DNA of 64,000 bases from Paragordius varius (Eukaryota > Nematomorpha), in NCBI GenBank assembly GCA_964247055.1, contig OZ176053.1, forward strand, positions 3,844,001 to 3,908,000, read 5' to 3'. Both the position numbers and the translations under genes were made by a program. Each line of letters opens with the position of its first letter. Position 1 is the first letter of the stretch. The notes under the pieces are model-generated. The model did no database searches. It was not told the DNA's origin and was given only the letters and a program-made list of their open reading frames with translations. Shown here one piece after another: positions 28,350 through 43,214 of the stretch.

Positions 28350-28609
28350 TAATTACAACAATCAACCATACCTCTTTAATAATCAAATTATATTGACCAT
28401 GAATGTATGGGTAATTACAACAATCAACCATACCTCTTTAATAATCAAATTATATTAACCATGAATGTATGGGTAATTACAACAATCAACCATACCTCTT
28501 TAATAATCAAATTATATTAACCATGAATGTATGGGTAATTACAACAATCAACCATACCTCTTTAATAATCAAATTATATTGACCATGAATGTATGGGTAA
28601 TTACAACAA

Positions 28610-29020
28610 TCATCCATACATCTTTAACAATCAAATTATATTAACCTTGATTGTATGGGTAATTACAACAATCAACCATACATATTTAATAATCAAATTA
28701 TATTAACCATGAATGTATGGGTAATTACAACAATCAACCAAACATCTTTAACAATCAAATTATATTAAGCCATGATTGTATGGGTAATTACAACAATCAT
28801 CCATACATCTTTAACAATCAAATTATATTAACCATGATTGTATGGGTAATTACAACAATCAACCATACATATTTAATAATCAAATTATATTAACCATGAA
28901 TGTATGGGCAATTACAACAATCAACCATACATATTTAATAATCAAATTATATTAACCATGAATGTATGGGCAATTACAACAATCAACCATACATATTTAA
29001 TAATCAAATTATATTAACCA
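28610..29020. repeat. Short segmental duplication, copy 1 (offset 1,555)
   Basis: This stretch pairs with about 30165-30575. The shared rare variant is TTAACCTTGATTG (CCTTGA at 28645 and 30200). The copies then share the same order of ATCATCC, CATATTTAATAATC and GGGCAATTAC monomers before diverging at 29020. Confidence 0.8.
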
Positions 29021-30164
29021 TGAATGTATGGGTAATTACAACAATCAACCATACCTCTTTAATAATCAAATTATATTGACCATGAATGTATGGGTAATTA
29101 CAACAATCAACCATACCTCTTTAATAATCAAATTATATTAACCATGAATGTATGGGCAATTATAACAATCAACCAAACATCTTTAACAATCAAATTATAT
29201 TAACCATGAATGTATGGGTAATTACAACAATCAACCATACCTCTTTAATAATCAAATTATATTAACCATGAATGTATGGGTAATTACAACAATCAACCAT
29301 ACCTCTTTAATAATCAAATTATATTAACCATGAATGTATGGGTAATTACAACAATCAACCATACCTCTTTAATAATCAAATTATATTAACCATGAATGTA
29401 TGGGTAATTATAACAATCAACCATACATCTTTAACAATCAAATTATATTAACCATGAATGTATGGGTAATTACAACAATCAACCATACCTCTTTAATAAT
29501 CAAATTATATTAACCATGAATGTATGGGCAATTACAACAATCAACCAAACATCTTTAACAATCAAATTATATTAAGCCATGATTGTATGGGTAATTACAA
29601 CAATCAACCAAACATCTTTAACAATTAAATTATATTAACCATGAATCTATGGGTACTTACAACAATCATCCATACATCTTTAACAATCAAATTATATTAA
29701 GCCATGATTGTATGGGTAATTACAACAATCATCCATACATCTTTAACAATCAAATTATATTAACCATGATTGTATGGGTAATTACAACAATCAACCATAC
29801 ATATTTAATAATCAAATTATATTAACCATGAATGTATGGGTAATTACAACAATCAACCAAACATCTTTAACAATCAAATTATATTAAGCCATGATTGTAT
29901 GGGTAATTACAACAATCATCCATACATCTTTAACAATCAAATTATATTAACCATGATTGTATGGGTAATTACAACAATCAACCATACATATTTAATAATC
30001 AAATTATATTAACCATGAATGTATGGGCAATTAGAACAATCAACCATACATATTCAATAATCAAATTATATTAACCATGAATGTATGGGTAATTACAACA
30101 ATCAACCAAACATCTTTAACCATCAAATTATATTAAGCCATGATTGTATGGGTAATTACAACAA

Positions 30165-30575
30165 TCATCCATACATCTTTAACAATCAAATTATATTAAC
30201 CTTGATTGTATGGGTAATTACAACAATCAACCATACATATTTAATAATCAAATTATATTAACCATGAATGTATGGGTAATTACAACAATCAACCAAACAT
30301 CTTTAACAATCAAATTATATTAAGCCATGATTGTATGGGTAATTACAACAATCATCCATACATCTTTAACAATCAAATTATATTAACCATGATTGTATGG
30401 GTAATTACAACAATCAACCATACATATTTAATAATCAAATTATATTAACCATGAATGTATGGGCAATTACAACAATCAACCATACATATTTAATAATCAA
30501 ATTATATTAACCATGAATGTATGGGCAATTACAACAATCAACCATACATATTTAATAATCAAATTATATTAACCA
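30165..30575. repeat. Short segmental duplication, copy 2 (offset 1,555)
   Basis: This is the second copy of 28610-29020, with the CCTTGA marker at 30200. Just upstream lies a private variant, GCAATTAGAACAATC followed by CATATTCAATAATC near 30027-30061. Confidence 0.78.
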
Positions 30576-32869
30576 TGATTGTATGGGTAATTACAACAAT
30601 CAACCATACATATTTAATAATCAAATTATATTAACCATGAATGTATGGGCAATTATAACAATCAACCAAACATCTTTAACAATCAAATTATATTAAGCCA
30701 TGATTGTATGGGTAATTACAACAATCATCCATACATCTTTAACAATCAAATTATATTAACCATGATTGTATGGGTAATTACAACAATCAACCATACATAT
30801 TTAATAATCAAATTATATTAACCATGAATGTATGGGTAATTACAACAATCAAACAAACATCTTTAACAATCAAATTATATTAAGCCATGATTGTATGGGT
30901 AATTACAACAATCATCCATACCTCTTTAACAATCAAATTATATAAACCATGATTGTATGAGTAATTATAACAATCAACCATACATATTTAATAATCAAAT
31001 TATATTAACCATGAATGTATAGGCAATTACAACAATCATCCATACCTCTTTAACAATCAAATTATATTAACCATGAATCTATGGGTACTTACAACAATCA
31101 ACCATACCTCTTTAATAATCAAATTATATTAACCATGAATGTATGGGTAATTACAACAATCAACCATACCTCTTTAATAATCAAATTATATTGACCATGA
31201 ATGTATGGGTAATTACAACAATCAACCATACCTCTTTAATAATCAAATTATATTAACCATGAATGTATGGGCAATTATAACAATCAACCAAACATCTTTA
31301 ACAATCAAATTATATTAACCATAAATGTATGGGTAATTACAACAATCAACCATACCTCTTTAATAATCAAATTATATTAACCATGAATGTATGGGCAATT
31401 ACAACAATCAACCAAACATCTTTAACAATCAAATTATATTAAGCCATGATTGTATGGGTAATTACAACAATCATCCATACATCTTTAACAATCAAATTAT
31501 ATTAAGCCATGATTGTATGGGTAATTACAACAATCATCCATACATCTTTAACAATCAAATTATATTAAGCCATGAATGTATGGGTAATTACAACAATCAA
31601 CCATACCTCTTTAATAATCAAATTATATTAACCATGAATGTATGGGTAATTACAACAATCAACCATACCTCTTTAATAATCAAATTATATTAACCATGAA
31701 TGTATGGGTAATTACAACAATCAACCATACCTCTTTAATAATCAAATTATATTAACCATGAATGTATGGGCAATTATAACAATCAACCAAACATCTTTAA
31801 CAATCAAATTATATTAACCATGAATGTATGGGTAATTACAACAATCAACCATACCTCTTTAATACAAATTATATTAACCATGAATGTATGGGCAATTTCA
31901 ACAATCAACCAAACATCTTTAACAATCAAATTATATTAAGCCATGATTGTATAGGTAATTACAACAATCATCCATACATCTTTAACAATCAAATTATATT
32001 AACCATGATTGTATGGGTAATTACAACAATCAACCATACATATTTAATAATCAAATTATATTAACCATGAATGTATGGGTAATTACAACAATCAACCATA
32101 CCTCTTTAATAATCAAATTATATTAACCATGAATGTATGGGCATTTATAACAATCAACCATACATCTTTAACAATCAAATTATATTAACCATGAATGTAT
32201 GGGTAATTACAACAATCAACCATACATCTTTAACAATCAAATTATATTAACCATGAATGTATGGGTAATTACAACAATCAACCATACCTCTTTAATAATC
32301 AAATTATATTAACCATGAATGTATGGGCAATTACAACAATCAACCAAACATCTTTAACAATCAAATTATATTAAGCCATGATTGTATGGGTAATTACAAC
32401 AATCATCCATACCTCTTTAACAATCAAATTATATTAACCATGATTGTATGGGTAATTATTACAATCAACCATACATATTTAATAATCAAATTATATTAAC
32501 CATGAATGTATGGGTAATTACAACAATCAACCATACCTCTTTAATAATCAAATTATATTAACCATGAATGTATGGGTAATTACAACAATCAACCATAGCT
32601 CTTTAATAATCAAATTATATTAACCATGAATGTATGGGCAATTATAACATTCAACCAAACATCTTTAACAATCAAATTATATTAAGCCATGATTGTATGG
32701 GTAATTATAACAATCAACCATACTATTTAATAATCAAATTATATTAACCATGAATGTATGGGTAATTACAACAATCAACCATACCTCTTTAATAATCAAA
32801 TTATATTGACCATGAATGTATGGGTAATTACAACAATCATCCATACCTCTTTAACAATCAAATTATATT

Positions 32870-33475
32870 AACCATGAATGTATGGGTAATTACAACAATC
32901 ACCCATACCTCTTTAATAATCAAATTATATTAACCATGAATGTATGGGCAATTACAACAATCAACCAAACATCTTTAACAATCAAATTATATTAAGCCAT
33001 GATTGTATGGGTAATTACAACAATCATCCATACCTCTTTAACAATAAAATTATATTAACCATGATTGTATGGGTAATTATAACAATCAACCATACATATT
33101 TAATAATCAAATTATATTAACCATGAATGTATAGGTAATTACAACAATCAACCATACCTCTTTAATAATCAAATTATATTGACCATGAATGTATGGGTAA
33201 TTACAACAATCAACCATACCTCTTTAATAATCAAATTATATTAACCATGAATGTATCAGCAATTATAACAATCAACCAAACATCTTTAACAATCAAATTA
33301 TATTAAACATGAATGTATGGGTAATTACAACAATCAACCATACCTCTTTAATATTCAAATTATATTAACCATGAATGTATGGGTAATTACAACAATCAAC
33401 CATACCTCTTTAACAATTAAATTATATTAACCATGATTGTTTGGGTAATTACAACAATCAACCATACCTCTTTAA
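32870..33475. repeat. Partial, diverged copy of the TATCAG block near the end of domain C
   Basis: This stretch pairs with about 27402-28007 at offset 5,468: GTATAGGTAATT (33129 and 27661) and GTATCAGCAATTATAAC (33253 and 27785). It carries private changes such as CAATCACCCATACC near 32900, AACAATAAAATT near 33043 and TTAAACATGAATG near 33304. It is followed by irregular monomers up to the C/D boundary. Confidence 0.83.
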
Positions 33476-34374
33476 CAATCAAATTATATTAACCATGATT
33501 GTATTGGTAATTACAACAATCAACCATACCTCTTTAACAATTAAATTATATTAACCATGATTGTTTGGGTAATTACAACAATCATCCATACCTCTTGAAC
33601 AATCAAATTATATTAACCATGAATCTATGGGTACTTACAACAATCAACCATACCTCTTTAATAATCAAATTATATTAACCATGAATGTATGGGCAATTAC
33701 AATAATCAACCATACCTCTTTAACAATCAAATTATATTAACAATGAATGAATGGGTAATTACAACAATCAACCATACCTCTTTAATAATCAAATTATATT
33801 AACCATGATTGTATGGGTAATTTTAACAATCAACCAAACCTCTTTAAAAATCAAATTATATTAACCATGATTGTATGGATAATTACAACAATCAACCAAA
33901 CCTCTTTAAAACTCAAATTATAAGCATGATTGTATGGATAATTACAAAAATCAACCAAACCTCTTTAAAAATCAAATTATATTAACCATGATTATATGGA
34001 TAATTACAACAATCAACTATACCTCTTTAAAAATCAAATTATATCAACCATGATTGTATGGGTAATTATAACAATCAACCAAACCTCTTTAAAAATCAAA
34101 TTATAAGCATGATTGTATGGATAATTACAACAATCAACCAAACCTCTTTAAAAATCAAATTATATTAACCACGATTGTATGGATAATTACAACAATCAAC
34201 TATACCTCTTTAAAAATCAAATTATATTAACCATGATTGTATGGATAATTACAACAATCAACTATACCTCTTTAAAAATCAAATTATATTAACCATGATT
34301 GTATGGGTAATTTTAACAATCAACCAAACCTCTTTAAAAATCAAATTATATTAAGCAGGATTGTATGGATAATT

Positions 34375-35842
34375 ACAACAATCAACCAAACCTCTTTAAA
34401 AATCAAATTATATTAACCACGATTGTATGGATAATTACAACAATCAACTATACCTCTTTAAAAATCAAATTATATTAACCATGATTGTATGGGTAATTAC
34501 AACAATCACCATACATATTTAACAATCAAATTATATTAACCATGATTGTATGGATAATTACAACAATCAACTATACCTCTTTAAAAATCAAATTATATTA
34601 ACCATGATTGTATGGATAATTACAACAATCAACTATACCTCTTTAAAAATCAAATTATATCAACCATGATTGTATGGGTAATTACAACAATCAACCAAAC
34701 CTCTTTAAAAATCAAATTATATTAACCACGATTGTATGGATAGTTACAACAAACAACCAAACCTCTTTAAAAATCAAATTATAAGCATGATTGTATGGAT
34801 AATTACAACAATCAACTATACCTCTTTAAAAATCAAATTATATTAACCACGATTGTATGGATAGTTACAACAAACAACCAAACCTCTTTAAAAATCAAAT
34901 TATATTAACCATGATTGTATGGATAATTACAACAATCAACTATACCTCTTTAAAAATCAAATTATATCAACCATGATTGTATGGGTAATTACAACAATCA
35001 ACCAAACCTCTTTAAAAATCAAATTTATATTAACCATGATTGTATGGATAATTACAACAATCAACTATACCTATTTAAAAATCAAATTATATCAACCATG
35101 ATTGTATGGGTAATTATAACAATCAACCAAACCTCTTTAAAAATCACATTATATTAACCACGATTGTATGGATAATTACAACAATCAACTATACCTCTTT
35201 AAAAATCAAATTATATCAACCATGATTGTATGGGTAATTACAACAATCAACCAAACCTCTTTAAAAATCAAATTATATTAACCACGATTGTATGGATAAT
35301 TACAACAATCAACCAAACCTCTTTAAAAATCAAATTATAAGCATGATTGTATGGATAATTACAACAATCAACCAAACCTCTTTAAAAATCAAATTATATT
35401 AACTATGATTGTATGGATAATTACAACAATCAACTATACCTCTTTAAAAATCAAATTATATCAACCATGATTGTATGGGTAATTATAACAATCAACCAAA
35501 CCTCTTTAAAAATCAAATTATACGCATGATTGTATGGATAATTACAACAATCAACCAAACCTCTTTAAAAATCAAATTATATCAACCATGATTGTATGGG
35601 TAATTACAACAATCAACCGAACCTCTTTAAAAATCAAATTATATTAACCACGATTGTATGGATAATTACAACAATCAACCAAACCTCTTTAAAAATCAAA
35701 TTATAAGCATGAATATATGGATAATTACAACAATCAACCAAACCTCTTTAAAAATCAAATTATATTAACCACGATTGTATGGATAATTACAACAATCAAC
35801 TATACCTCTTTAAAAATCAAATTATATTAACCATGATTGTAT
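34375..35842. repeat. Segmental duplication in domain D, copy 1 (offset 1,658)
   Basis: This stretch pairs with about 36033-37561. Markers: CAATCACCATACATATTT (34503 and 36161), GTTACAACAAACAACC (34743 and 36401), and GAATATATGG (35711 and 37429; offset 1,718 because of one extra 60-bp monomer in copy 2 near 37240). The CAATTTATATTAACC length change near 35022 is also in both. Confidence 0.88.
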
Positions 35843-36032
35843 GGGTAATTATAACAATCAACCAAACCCTTTAAAAATCAAATTATAAGCATGATTGTAT
35901 GGATAATTACAACAATCAACTATACCTCTTTAAAAATCAAATTATATTAACCATGATTGTATGGATAATTACAACAATCAACTATACCTCTTTAAAAATC
36001 AAATTATATTAACCATGATTGTATGGGTAATT

Positions 36033-37561
36033 TTAACAATCAACCAAACCTCTTTAAAAATCAAATTATATTAACCACGATTGTATGGATAATTACAACA
36101 ATCAACTATACCTCTTTAAAAATCAAATTATATTAACCATGATTGTATGGGTAATTACAACAATCACCATACATATTTAACAATCAAATTATATTAACCA
36201 TGATTGTATGGATAATTACAACAATCAACTATACCTCTTTAAAAATCAAATTATATTAACCATGATTGTATGGATAATTACAACAATCAACTATACCTCT
36301 TTAAAAATCAAATTATATCAACCATGATTGTATGGGTAATTACAACAATCAACCAAACCTCTTTAAAAATCAAATTATATTAACCACGATTGTATGGATA
36401 GTTACAACAAACAACCAAACCTCTTTAAAAATCAAATTATAAGCATGATTGTATGGATAATTACAACAATCAACTATACCTCTTTAAAAATCAAATTATA
36501 TTAACCACGATTGTATGGATAGTTACAACAAACAACCAAACCTCTTTAAAAATCAAATTATATTAACCATGATTGTATGGATAATTACAACAATCAACTA
36601 TACCTCTTTAAAAATCAAATTATATCAACCATGATTGTATGGGTAATTACAACAATCAACCAAACCTCTTTAAAAATCAAATTTATATTAACCATGATTG
36701 TATGGATAATTACAACAATCAACTATACCTCTTTAAAAATCAAATTATATCAACCATGATTGTATGGGTAATTATAACAATCAACCAAACCTCTTTAAAA
36801 ATCACATTATATTAACCACGATTGTATGGATAATTACAACAATCAACTATACCTCTTTAAAAATCAAATTATATCAACCATGATTGTATGGGTAATTACA
36901 ACAATCAACCAAACCTCTTTAAAAATCAAATTATATTAACCACGATTGTATGGATAATTACAACAATCAACCAAACCTCTTTAAAAATCAAATTATAAGC
37001 ATGATTGTATGGATAATTACAACAATCAACCAAACCTCTTTAAAAATCAAATTATATTAACTATGATTGTATGGATAATTACAACAATCAACTATACCTC
37101 TTTAAAAATCAAATTATATCAACCATGATTGTATGGGTAATTATAACAATCAACCAAACCTCTTTAAAAATCAAATTATACGCATGATTGTATGGATAAT
37201 TACAACAATCAACCAAACCTCTTTAAAAATCAAATTAATTAACCATGATTGTATGGATAATTACAAAATCAACTATACCTCTTTAAAAATCAAATTATAT
37301 CAACCATGATTGTATGGGTAATTACAACAATCAACCGAACCTCTTTAAAAATCAAATTATATTAACCACGATTGTATGGATAATTACAACAATCAACCAA
37401 ACCTCTTTAAAAATCAAATTATAAGCATGAATATATGGATAATTACAACAATCAACCAAACCTCTTTAAAAATCAAATTATATTAACCACGATTGTATGG
37501 ATAATTACAACAATCAACTATACCTCTTTAAAAATCAAATTATATTAACCATGATTGTATG
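36033..37561. repeat. Segmental duplication in domain D, copy 2 (offset 1,658)
   Basis: This is the second copy of 34375-35842, lying almost directly behind it. It has one additional monomer marked by CAAATTAATTAACCATG near 37232 and TTACAAAATCAAC near 37261. Apart from that insertion, the two look nearly identical by eye. Confidence 0.87.
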
Positions 37562-37674
37562 GATAATTACAACAATCAACTATACCTCTTTAAAAATCAA
37601 ATTATATTAACCATGATTGTATGGGTAATTTTAACAATCAACCAAACCTCTTTAAAAATCAAATTATATTAACC

Positions 37675-38925
37675 ATGATTGTATGGATAATTACAACAAT
37701 CAACCAAACCTCTTTAAAAATCAAATTATATTAACCACGATTGTATGGATAATTACAACAATCAACTATACCTCTTTAAAAATCAAATTATATTAACCAT
37801 GATTGTATGGGTAATTATAACAATCAACCAAACCTCTTTAAAAATCAAATTATAAGCATGATTGTATGGATAATTACAACAATCAACCAAACCTCTTTAA
37901 AAATCAAATTATATTAACCACGATTGTATGGATAATTACAACAATCAACTAACCTCTTTAAAAATCAAATTATATTAACCATGATTGTATGGGTAATTAT
38001 AACAATCAACCAAACCTCTTTAAAAATCAAATTATAAGCATGATTGTATGGATAATTACAACAATCAACCAAACCTCTTTAAAAATCAAATTATATTAAC
38101 CACGATTGTATGGATAATTACAACAATCAACTAACCTCTTTAAAAATCAAATTATATTAACCATGATTGTATGGGTAATTATAACAATCAACCAAACCTC
38201 TTTAAAAATCAAATTATAAGCATGATTGTATGGATAATTACAACAATCAACTATACCTCTTTAAAAATCAAATTATATTAACCATGATTGTATGGATAAT
38301 TACAACAATCAACTATACCTCTTTAAAAATCAAATTATATCAACCATGATTGTATGGGTAATTACAACAATCAACAAAACCTCTTTAAAAATCAAATTAT
38401 ATTAACCACGATTGTATGGATAATTACAACAATCAACTATACCTCTTTAAAAATCAAATTATATTAACCATGATTGTATGGATAATTACAACAATCAACT
38501 ATACCTCTTTAAAAATCAAATTATATTAACCATGATTGTATGGATAATTACAACAATCAACTATACCTCTTTAAAAATCAAATTATATTAACCATGATTG
38601 TATGGATAATTACAACAATCAACTATACCTCTTTAAAAATCAAATTATATTAACCATGATTGTATGGATAATTACAACAATCAACTATACCTCTTTAAAA
38701 ATCAAATTATATTAACCATGATTGTATGGGTAATTACAACAATCAACCAAACCTCTTTAAAAATCAAATTATATTAACCACGATTGTATGGATAATTACA
38801 ACAATCAACTATACCTCTTTAAAAATCAAATTATATTAACCATGATTATATGGATAATTACAACAATCAACTATACCTCTTTAAAAATCAAATTATATCA
38901 ACCATGATTGTATGGATAATTACAA
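37675..38925. repeat. Segmental duplication in domain D, copy 1 (offset 2,156)
   Basis: This stretch pairs with about 39831-41080. Markers: TCAACAAAACCTC (38371 and 40527), a run of about five near-identical CAACTATACC monomers, then CATGATTATATGGATAATT (38841 and 40997). Small differences include GTATGTATAATT near 40203 and CTTTATAAATC near 40974 in copy 2. Confidence 0.83.
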
Positions 38926-39535
38926 CAATCAACTATACCTCTTTAAAAATCAAATTATATTAACCATGATTGTATGGGTAATTACAACAATCAACCAAAC
39001 CTCTTTAAAAATCAAATTATATTAACCACGATTGTATGGATAATTACAACAATCAACTATACCTCTTTAAAAATCAAATTATATTAACCATGATTGTATG
39101 GGTAATTACAACAATCAACTATACCTTTTTAAAAATCAAATTATATTAACCACGATTGTATGGATAATTACAACAATCAACTATACCTCTTTAAAAATCA
39201 AATTATATCAACCATGATTGTATGGATAATTACAACAATCAACTATACCTCTTTAAAAATCAAATTATATTAACCATGATTGTATGGGTAATTTTAACAA
39301 TCAACCAAACCTCTTTAAAAATCAAATTATATTAAGCATGATTGTATGGATAATTACAACAATCAACCAAACCTCTTTAAAAATCAAATTATATTAAGCA
39401 CGATTGTATGGATAATTACAACAATCAACTATACCTATTAAAAAATCAAATTATATTAACCATGATTGTATGGGTAATTTTAACAATCAACCAAACCTCT
39501 TTAAAAATCAAATTATATAAACCATGATTGTATGG

Positions 39536-39735
39536 ATAATTACAACAATCAACCACACATCTTTAACAAACAAATTATATTAAGCATGATTGTATGGGTA
39601 ATTACAACAATCAACCAAACATCTATAACAAACAAATTATATTAAGCATGATTGTATGGATAATTACAACAATCAACCAAACATCTATAACAAACAAATT
39701 ATAGTAACCATGATTGTAAGGGTAATTAAAACAAT
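39536..39735. repeat. E-type island 1 inside domain D
   Basis: About three monomers with CACACATCTTTAACAAAC, CATCTATAACAAACAAATT and TTATAGTAACC, ending with GATTGTAAGGG at 39712. These are diagnostic of domain E, 16 kb downstream. The preceding junction TATATAAACCATG is also the one found at the D/E boundary at 55.58 kb. Confidence 0.9.
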
Positions 39736-39830
39736 CAACCAAACCTCTTTAAAAATCAAATTATAAGCATGATTGTATGGATAATTACAACAATCAACTA
39801 TACCTCTTTAAAAATCAAATTATATTAACC

Positions 39831-41080
39831 ATGATTGTATGGATAATTACAACAATCAACCAAACCTCTTTAAAAATCAAATTATATTAACCACGATTGT
39901 ATGGATAATTACAACAATCAACTATACCTCTTTAAAAATCAAATTATATTAACCATGATTGTATGGGTAATTATAACAATCAACCAAACCTCTTTAAAAA
40001 TCAAATTATAAGCATGATTGTATGGATAATTACAACAATCAACCAAACCTCTTTAAAAATCAAATTATATTAACCACGATTGTATGGATAATTACAACAA
40101 TCAACTAACCTCTTTAAAAATCAAATTATATTAACCATGATTGTATGGGTAATTATAACAATCAACCAAACCTCTTTAAAAATCAAATTATAAGCATGAT
40201 TGTATGTATAATTACAACAATCAACCAAACCTCTTTAAAAATCAAATTATATTAACCACGATTGTATGGATAATTACAACAATCAACTAACCTCTTTAAA
40301 AATCAAATTATATTAACCATGATTGTATGGGTAATTATAACAATCAACCAAACCTCTTTAAAAATCAAATTATAAGCATGATTGTATGGATAATTACAAC
40401 AATCAACTATACCTCTTTAAAAATCAAATTATATTAACCATGATTGTATGGATAATTACAACAATCAACTATACCTCTTTAAAAATCAAATTATATCAAC
40501 CATGATTGTATGGGTAATTACAACAATCAACAAAACCTCTTTAAAAATCAAATTATATTAACCACGATTGTATGGATAATTACAACAATCAACTATACCT
40601 CTTTAAAAATCAAATTATATTAACCATGATTGTATGGATAATTACAACAATCAACTATACCTCTTTAAAAATCAAATTATATTAACCATGATTGTATGGA
40701 TAATTACAACAATCAACTATACCTCTTTAAAAATCAAATTATATTAACCATGATTGTATGGATAATTACAACAATCAACTATACCTCTTTAAAAATCAAA
40801 TTATATTAACCATGATTGTATGGATAATTACAACAATCAACTATACCTCTTTAAAAATCAAATTATATTAACCATGATTGTATGGGTAATTACAACAATC
40901 AACCAAACCTCTTTAAAAATCAAATTATATTAACCACGATTGTATGGATAATTACAACAATCAACTATACCTCTTTATAAATCAAATTATATTAACCATG
41001 ATTATATGGATAATTTCAACAATCAACTATACCTCTTTAAAAATCAAATTATATCAACCATGATTGTATGGGTAATTAAA
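39831..41080. repeat. Segmental duplication in domain D, copy 2 (offset 2,156)
   Basis: This is the second copy of 37675-38925. It begins about 100 bp downstream of an E-type island, so the island lies in the spacer between the two copies and not in the duplicated part. Confidence 0.82.
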
Positions 41081-42224
41081 ACAATCAACCAAACCTCTTT
41101 AAAAATCAAATTATATTAACCATGATTGTATGGGTAATTACAACAATCAACTATACCTTTTTAAAAATCAAATTATATTAACCACGATTGTATGGATAAT
41201 TACAACAATCAACCAAACCTCTTTAAAAATCAAATTATATTAACCATGATTGTATGGGTAATTTTAACAATCAACCAAACCTCTTTAAAAATCAAATTAT
41301 ATCAACCATGATTGTATGGATAATTACAACAATCAACTATACCTCTTTAAAAATCAAATTATATTAACCATGATTGTATGGGTAATTTTAACAATCAACC
41401 AAACCTCTTTAAAAATCAAATTATATTAAGCATGATTGTATGGATAATTACAACAATCAACCAAACCTCTTTAAAAATCAAATTATATTAACCACGATTG
41501 TATGGATAATTACAACAATCAACTATACCTCTTTAAAAATCAAATTATATTAACCATGATTGTATGGGTAATTTTAACAATCAACCAAACCTCTTTAAAA
41601 ATCAAATTATATTAAGCATGATTGTATGGATAATTACAACAATCAACCAAACCTCTTTAAAAATCAAATTATATTAACCACGATTGTATGGATAATTACA
41701 ACAATCAACTATACCTCTTTAAAAATCAAATTATATTAACCATGATTGTATGGATAATTACAACAATCAACTATACCTCTTTAAAAATCAAATTATATTA
41801 ACCATGATTGTATGGGTAATTTTAACAATCAACCAAACCTCTTTAAAAATCAAATTATATTAAGCATGATTGTATGGATAATTACAACAATCAACCAAAC
41901 CTCTTTAAAAATCAAATTATATTAACCACGATTGTATGGATAATTACAACAATCAACTATACCTCTTTAAAAATCAAATTATAAGCATGATTGTATGGAT
42001 AATAACAACAATCAACCAAACCTCTTTTATAATCAAATTATATTAACCATGATTGTATGGATAATTACAACAATCAACTATACCTCTTTAAAAATCAAAT
42101 TATATCAACCATGATTGTATGGGTAATTATAACAATCAACCAAACCTCTTTAAAAATCAAATTATATTAAGCATGATTGTATGGATAATTACAACAATCA
42201 ACTATACCTCTTTAAAAATCAAAT

Positions 42225-42440
42225 TATATAAACCATGATTGTATGGATAATTACAACAATCAACCACACATCTTTAACAAACAAATTATATTAAGCATGA
42301 TTGTATGGGTAATTACAACAATCAACCAAACATCTATAACAAACAAATTATATTAAGCATGATTGTATGGATAATTACAACAATCAACCAAACATCTATA
42401 ACAAACAAATTATAGTAACCATGATTGTAAGGGTAATTAA
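42225..42440. repeat. E-type island 2 inside domain D
   Basis: This has the same order as island 1, with GATTGTAAGGG at 42423 (offset 2,711) and the same TATATAAACC junction before it and GTAATTAAAAC after it. The flanking D-type monomers match over roughly 100 bp further on the right side, so this is a copy of island 1 and its surroundings. Confidence 0.9.
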
Positions 42441-43214
42441 AACAATCAACCAAACCTCTTTAAAAATCAAATTATAAGCATGATTGTATGGATAATTACA
42501 ACAATCAACTATACCTCTTTAAAAATCAAATTATATTAACCATGATTGTATGGATAATTACAACAATCAACTATACCTCTTTAAAAATCAAATTATATTA
42601 ACCATGATTGTATGGGTAATTACAACAATCAACCAAACCTCTTTAAAAATCAAATTATATTAACCACGATTGTATGGATAATTACAACAATCAACTATAC
42701 CTCTTTAAAAATCAAATTATATTAACCATCATTATATGGATAATTACAACAATCAACTATACCTCTTTAAAAATCAAATTATATCAACCATGATTGTATG
42801 GGTAATTACAACAATCAACCAAACCTCTTTAAAAATCAAATTATATTAACCATGATTGTATGGGTAATTACAACAATCAACTATACCTTTTTAAAAATCA
42901 AATTATATTAACCATGATTGTATGGGTAATTTTAACAATCAACTATACCTCTTTAAAAATCAAATTATATTAACCATGATTGTATGGGTAATTTTAACAA
43001 TCAACCAAACCTCTTTAAAAATCAAATTATATTAAGCATGATTGTATGGATAATTACAACAATCAACCAAACCTCTTTAAAAATCAAATTATATTAACCA
43101 CGATTGTATGGATAATTACAACAACCAACTATACCTCTTTAAAAATCAAATTATATTAACCATGATTGTATGGGTAATTTTAACAATCAACCAAACCTCT
43201 TTAAAAATCAAATT

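Larger units (their letters stand above)
6698..33801. repeat. Domain C: GAATGTATGGG / TTTAATAATC monomers, 27 kb
   Basis: This is the largest domain. It is built from a few recurring subtypes: (1) GGGCAATTAC with CAACCAAACATCTTTAACAATC, often closing with TTAAGCCATG (63 bp); (2) CATACATATTTAATAATC; (3) CATACCTCTTTAATAATC, sometimes closing with TTGACCATG; (4) CAATCATCC with CCTCTTTAACAATC or CATCTTTAACAATC; (5) GATTGTATGGGTAATTATAAC. Subtypes are not random: they recur in fixed orders, giving the higher-order repeats listed separately. GGGCAATTAC and GTAATTATAAC damage the 8-bp palindrome seen in domain A. No genes are present. Confidence 0.93.

Noticed and set aside
31391-32064. Open reading frames of 100 and 78 codons
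   Set aside because: Same artefact: consecutive 63-bp monomers with TTAAGCCATG keep the frame, and the translation is a plain repeat of the monomer.
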